Assembly (NCBI GenBank): GCA_001796155.1
Contig: MGLU01000071.1
Coordinates: forward strand, 11,669-17,990
Origin: Chlamydiae bacterium RIFCSPHIGHO2_12_FULL_27_8
GTDB lineage: Bacteria; Chlamydiota; Chlamydiia; Chlamydiales; SM23-39
Reading direction: 5' to 3'
DNA: 6,322 nucleotides
Shown: piece by piece, positions 6,177-6,322 of the stretch
Numbering within the stretch: position 1 is the first letter of the stretch
Layout of the letters: each line of letters begins with the position of its first letter
Translations under genes and position numbers: made by a program
Notes under the pieces: model-generated
The model's database searches: none
The model's input: only the letters and a program-made list of their open reading frames with translations
Told to the model about the DNA's origin: nothing

Positions 6177-6322
6177 AAATAAAATTGTATTGATTACCGG
6201 TGCAGCTAAAGGTATAGGTTTAAACATTTTAAAATCTTTTGTTAAGGAAGGGGCTATTTTAATATGTTTTGACTTAGAAAAAATTAATGAAGAAGAGCTC
6301 CAAAATGATTTAAATGAATTTA
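6163..6322 (+). CDS. Short-chain dehydrogenase/reductase, N-terminal part (cut by the right edge)
   Basis: Fifty-three codons are visible from ATG 6163, and the frame is open at the window end. A canonical cofactor-binding motif, TGAAKGIG (12-19), follows the first beta strand IVLI. The second strand ends in Asp37 (ICFDLE), which usually gives preference for NAD(H) over NADP(H). This contrasts with the degenerate motif of the SDR at 958-1770, so the two are not recent duplicates. The start overlaps the end of the upstream gene by 14 nt in another frame, with only a weak AAGAAA stretch before it, consistent with coupled translation. Catalytic residues and substrate lie outside the window; an oxidoreductase acting on a glycan precursor is inferred from context. 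Confidence 0.85.
   Translation, partial: MDRFKNKIVLITGAAKGIGLNILKSFVKEGAILICFDLEKINEEELQNDLNEF

Overview
The window is a strongly AT-rich bacterial segment with compact, overlapping genes, and it reads as part of a surface-polysaccharide (O-antigen, LPS or capsule type) locus. The cell type cannot be fixed from sequence alone. Gene density, Shine-Dalgarno sites, TTG and GTG starts and AAA/TTA/ATT-heavy codon use point to a low-GC bacterium, perhaps a marine or host-associated proteobacterium; that placement is inference.

Minus strand, 4237 down to 1: a tight four-gene operon. In order of transcription it holds a thiamine-pyrophosphate (TPP) enzyme of the acetolactate-synthase superfamily (2450-4237), a class I SAM-dependent methyltransferase (1767-2450), an atypical short-chain dehydrogenase/reductase (SDR, 958-1770) and a GT4-like glycosyltransferase (1-954) that runs off the left edge. 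The genes overlap or abut (TAATG, TTGA, then a 3-nt gap), so they are probably translated together. The set suggests that a sugar or sugar-like precursor is carboligated, methylated, reduced and then transferred to a glycan. No substrate can be assigned.

Middle, 4238-4583: a gap without a convincing intact gene. It holds a candidate promoter for the operon, a 173-bp imperfect inverted repeat clearly richer in GC (41%) than its surroundings, and what looks like the detached C-terminal end of the next gene. That gene (4584-5030, minus) is a second, unrelated small SAM-methyltransferase-like protein that seems to be cut short by an in-frame TAA.

5031-5312 is an extremely AT-rich divergent intergenic region. 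Both flanking genes carry the same 15-nt leader motif (one mismatch between copies) in mirror orientation just before their starts.

Plus strand, 5313 to the right edge: a 287-residue protein of unknown function with a possible glycosyltransferase-type C-terminal half (5313-6176), overlapping by 14 nt the start of a canonical NAD-type SDR (6163-6322, truncated by the window). This second transcription unit probably belongs to the same polysaccharide locus.
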